Part shown: piece by piece, positions 6,103 to 7,146 of the stretch
How the letters are laid out: each line of letters begins with the position of its first letter
Position numbering within the stretch: position 1 is the stretch's first letter
Assembly (NCBI GenBank): GCA_910577165.1
Contig: CAJTLX010000087.1
Coordinates: 1 to 7,146, forward strand
Source: an uncultured Lachnospiraceae bacterium
Lineage (GTDB): Bacteria > Bacillota > Clostridia > Lachnospirales > Lachnospiraceae
Direction: 5' to 3'
DNA: 7,146 nucleotides
Translations under genes and position numbers: made by a program
Notes under the pieces: generated by a model
Seen by the model: the letters and a program-made list of their open reading frames with translations, nothing else
Database searches by the model: none
What the model was told of the DNA's origin: nothing

Positions 6103-6654
6103 ATGAAAAAAACATATCTGTTTCTGGCAGAGGGATTTGAAGAAGTTGAGGCACTGACCGTAGTGGATCTTTTGCGCCGCGCTGAAATTGCCTGCACCAC
6201 AGTATCCGTTACTGGAGAGTGTAAAGTTACCGGTTCCCATGGTATCACCGTTTTTGCAGATCGCCTGTTTGAGGATGGCACGCTTTCTGACGCGGATATG
6301 CTTATCCTGCCGGGCGGTTTTCCGGGCTACAAAAATCTTGCTGAACATACAGACTTAAAGGATCTTCTTTTTTCTTACAACACAAAAGAAAAATTTATTG
6401 CGGCAATCTGTGGCGCGCCAAGCGTCCTCGGTGCATACGGACTATTGGAGGGCAGGATGGCGACCTGCTATCCGGGCATGGAAGCCCAGCTGCTAGACGC
6501 GACCTGCATCAAGAAAAAAGTGGTGGTGGACGGACATATTATCACCAGCCGTGGGGTTGGCACAGCACTTGACTTTGCTGTCGCCATTATTGAAAAACTT
6601 GCCGGACTAAATAAGGGATGCGAAATTGCAGAATCCGTGCTGCATCTATATTAA
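6103..6654 (+). CDS. DJ-1/ThiJ/PfpI family protein
   Basis: The protein has 183 residues, the usual length for single-domain DJ-1 proteins, with no signal peptide, so it is cytoplasmic. The N-terminus reads MKKTYLFLAEGFEEVEALTV, where Glu16 matches the conserved Glu that pairs with the reactive Cys. ADMLILPGGFPG (64-75) is the family's central strand and turn. AAICGAPSVLGAYGLL (100-115) is the nucleophile elbow with Cys103. TSRGVGTALDFAVAIIEKL (148-166) matches the strongly conserved C-terminal DJ-1 motif. These features place it nearer the DJ-1/YajL branch than the PfpI proteases. Members have been linked to oxidative stress resistance and to handling glyoxal-type damage; which applies here cannot be told from sequence. 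The ATG at 6103 is chosen because TGGAGGG lies eight bases before it and the protein then starts exactly as relatives do; the open frame upstream to 6040 overlaps the promoter. It is a single-gene unit, with its own promoter and a terminator 45 bases downstream. Confidence 0.92.
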   Translation: MKKTYLFLAEGFEEVEALTVVDLLRRAEIACTTVSVTGECKVTGSHGITVFADRLFEDGTLSDADMLILPGGFPGYKNLAEHTDLKDLLFSYNTKEKFIAAICGAPSVLGAYGLLEGRMATCYPGMEAQLLDATCIKKKVVVDGHIITSRGVGTALDFAVAIIEKLAGLNKGCEIAESVLHLY

Positions 6655-6698
6655 ACGATGGACAGCCCTGCGCACATTCACAAGTTTTGCGCACCAAG

Positions 6699-6729
6699 AA
6701 AAAGGCGATGGATCACTCCATCGCCTTTT
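6699..6729. terminator. Bidirectional terminator for the DJ-1 gene (+) and the tRNA array (-)
   Basis: GGCGATGGA (6704-6712) and TCCATCGCC (6717-6725) form a perfect nine-pair stem around TCAC. AAAAA lies directly before and TTTT directly after, so each strand has a stem followed by a T-run. It sits between the convergent DJ-1 gene and tRNA-Gln and should stop both. The rest of the gap 6655-6772 shows nothing further. Confidence 0.92.
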
Positions 6730-6772
6730 CCCGAAAGGAAATACTTTTATGAAAACAAAACTTGATGCTAAA

Positions 6773-6844
6773 CTGGGCCGGCCAGATTCGAACTGGCGAC
6801 TGCAGGAGTCAAAGTCCTGTGCCTTACCGCTTGGCGACGGCCCA
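6773..6844 (-). tRNA. tRNA-Gln(TTG)
   Basis: The - strand has acceptor arm TGGGCCG pairing with CGGCCCA. The U1-A72 end and G73 are typical of bacterial tRNA-Gln. The anticodon stem CAGGA/TCCTG holds CTTTGAC with anticodon TTG (reads CAA/CAG), and the T arm GCCAG-TTCGAAT-CTGGC is intact. CCA is not encoded. It is the last tRNA of the array and lies beyond the terminator that follows tRNA-His. Confidence 0.96.
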
Positions 6845-6893
6845 AGAATTCTCACTGTGAAAAAGCACCTGAGTTCTTTCGGCTAGTGAGATG

Positions 6894-6921
6894 AAAAAAG
6901 TCTTTTGCAAGCAAAAGACTT
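6894..6921 (-). terminator. Terminator-like hairpin directly after tRNA-His, inside the tRNA array
   Basis: On the - strand AAGTCTTTTGC (6921-6911) pairs with GCAAAAGACTT (6908-6898), followed by TTTT and then CATC. It begins three bases after the 3' end of tRNA-His. The central two bases cannot form a loop alone, so the real loop is probably six bases with a nine-pair stem. It has the form of an intrinsic terminator but is A/T-rich, so it may be leaky. Confidence 0.7.
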
Positions 6922-6924
6922 CAG

Positions 6925-6999
6925 GGTGGATACAGGGATTCGAACCCTGGGCCTCCAGAGCCACAATCTGGCGCGCTAGCCAACTGCGCTATACCCACC
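6925..6999 (-). tRNA. tRNA-His(GTG)
   Basis: The - strand has acceptor arm GTGGGTA pairing with TATCCAC. The extra 5' G (at 6999) opposite C73 (6925) is the identity feature of tRNA-His. The anticodon stem CCAGA/TCTGG holds TTGTGGC with anticodon GTG (reads CAU/CAC), and the T arm CAGGG-TTCGAAT-CCCTG is intact. CCA is not encoded. It lies 12 bases after tRNA-Arg in the transcribed direction. Confidence 0.96.
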
Positions 7000-7011
7000 A
7001 TATAAATCAAA

Positions 7012-7085
<74 letters not shown>

Positions 7086-7092
7086 ATAGAAA

Positions 7093-7146
7093 AGCAGGTG
7101 ATGGGAATCGAACCCACGTATCCAGCTTGGAAGGCTGGTGTTCTAC
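7093..7146 (-). tRNA. tRNA-Gly(TCC), 5' end outside the window
   Basis: The - strand shows the anticodon stem CCAGC/GCTGG with loop CTTCCAA and anticodon TCC (reads GGA/GGG), the T arm GTGGG-TTCGATT-CCCAT, the acceptor 3' strand CACCTGC and T73, as usual for bacterial tRNA-Gly. The D arm is only partly visible (GTAGAACA) and the acceptor 5' strand is beyond base 7146. The promoter of the whole array must also lie outside the window. Confidence 0.93.

Overview
The window looks like chromosomal DNA from a Firmicute of class Clostridia, most likely Lachnospiraceae (inference). The reasons are strong AGGAGG-type ribosome binding sites, a PAS-kinase-receiver protein of a type common in that family, and tRNA genes that do not encode CCA. 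The GC content is moderate. No transposase, integrase, CRISPR array, phage gene or plasmid gene is visible, so this reads as ordinary core chromosome.

Layout. Bases 2-715 hold the 3' end of an unrecognised gene on the + strand. After a leader with a strong hairpin comes an AGCS-family sodium:amino-acid symporter (813-2198, +) that carries an unusual Lys-rich insert. It converges on a hybrid sensor histidine kinase (2265-4012, -), with a palindromic terminator between them. The kinase reading frame is broken near its 5' end by what looks like one missing G in a G5 run. Upstream of it on the same strand is tRNA-Leu(TAG). From there two near-consensus promoters point away from each other, to tRNA-Leu (-) and to tRNA-Lys(TTT) (+). 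tRNA-Lys ends in a clear terminator. A lipoprotein with a von Willebrand factor A domain (4512-5936, -) follows, divergent from a DJ-1/PfpI-family protein (6103-6654, +). The right end is a tRNA array on the - strand, transcribed in the order Gly(TCC), Arg(TCT), His(GTG), Gln(TTG). It faces the DJ-1 gene across a bidirectional terminator, and the Gly gene is cut by the window edge.

The genes do not form one pathway. They are mostly single-gene units separated by terminators and divergent promoters: a transporter, a signalling kinase, a surface lipoprotein, a stress/repair-type protein and tRNAs. I found no strong evidence for a new multi-gene system. The points most worth a second look are the kinase frameshift, the symporter's low-complexity insert and leader hairpin, and the position of tRNA-Gln behind a terminator without an obvious promoter.
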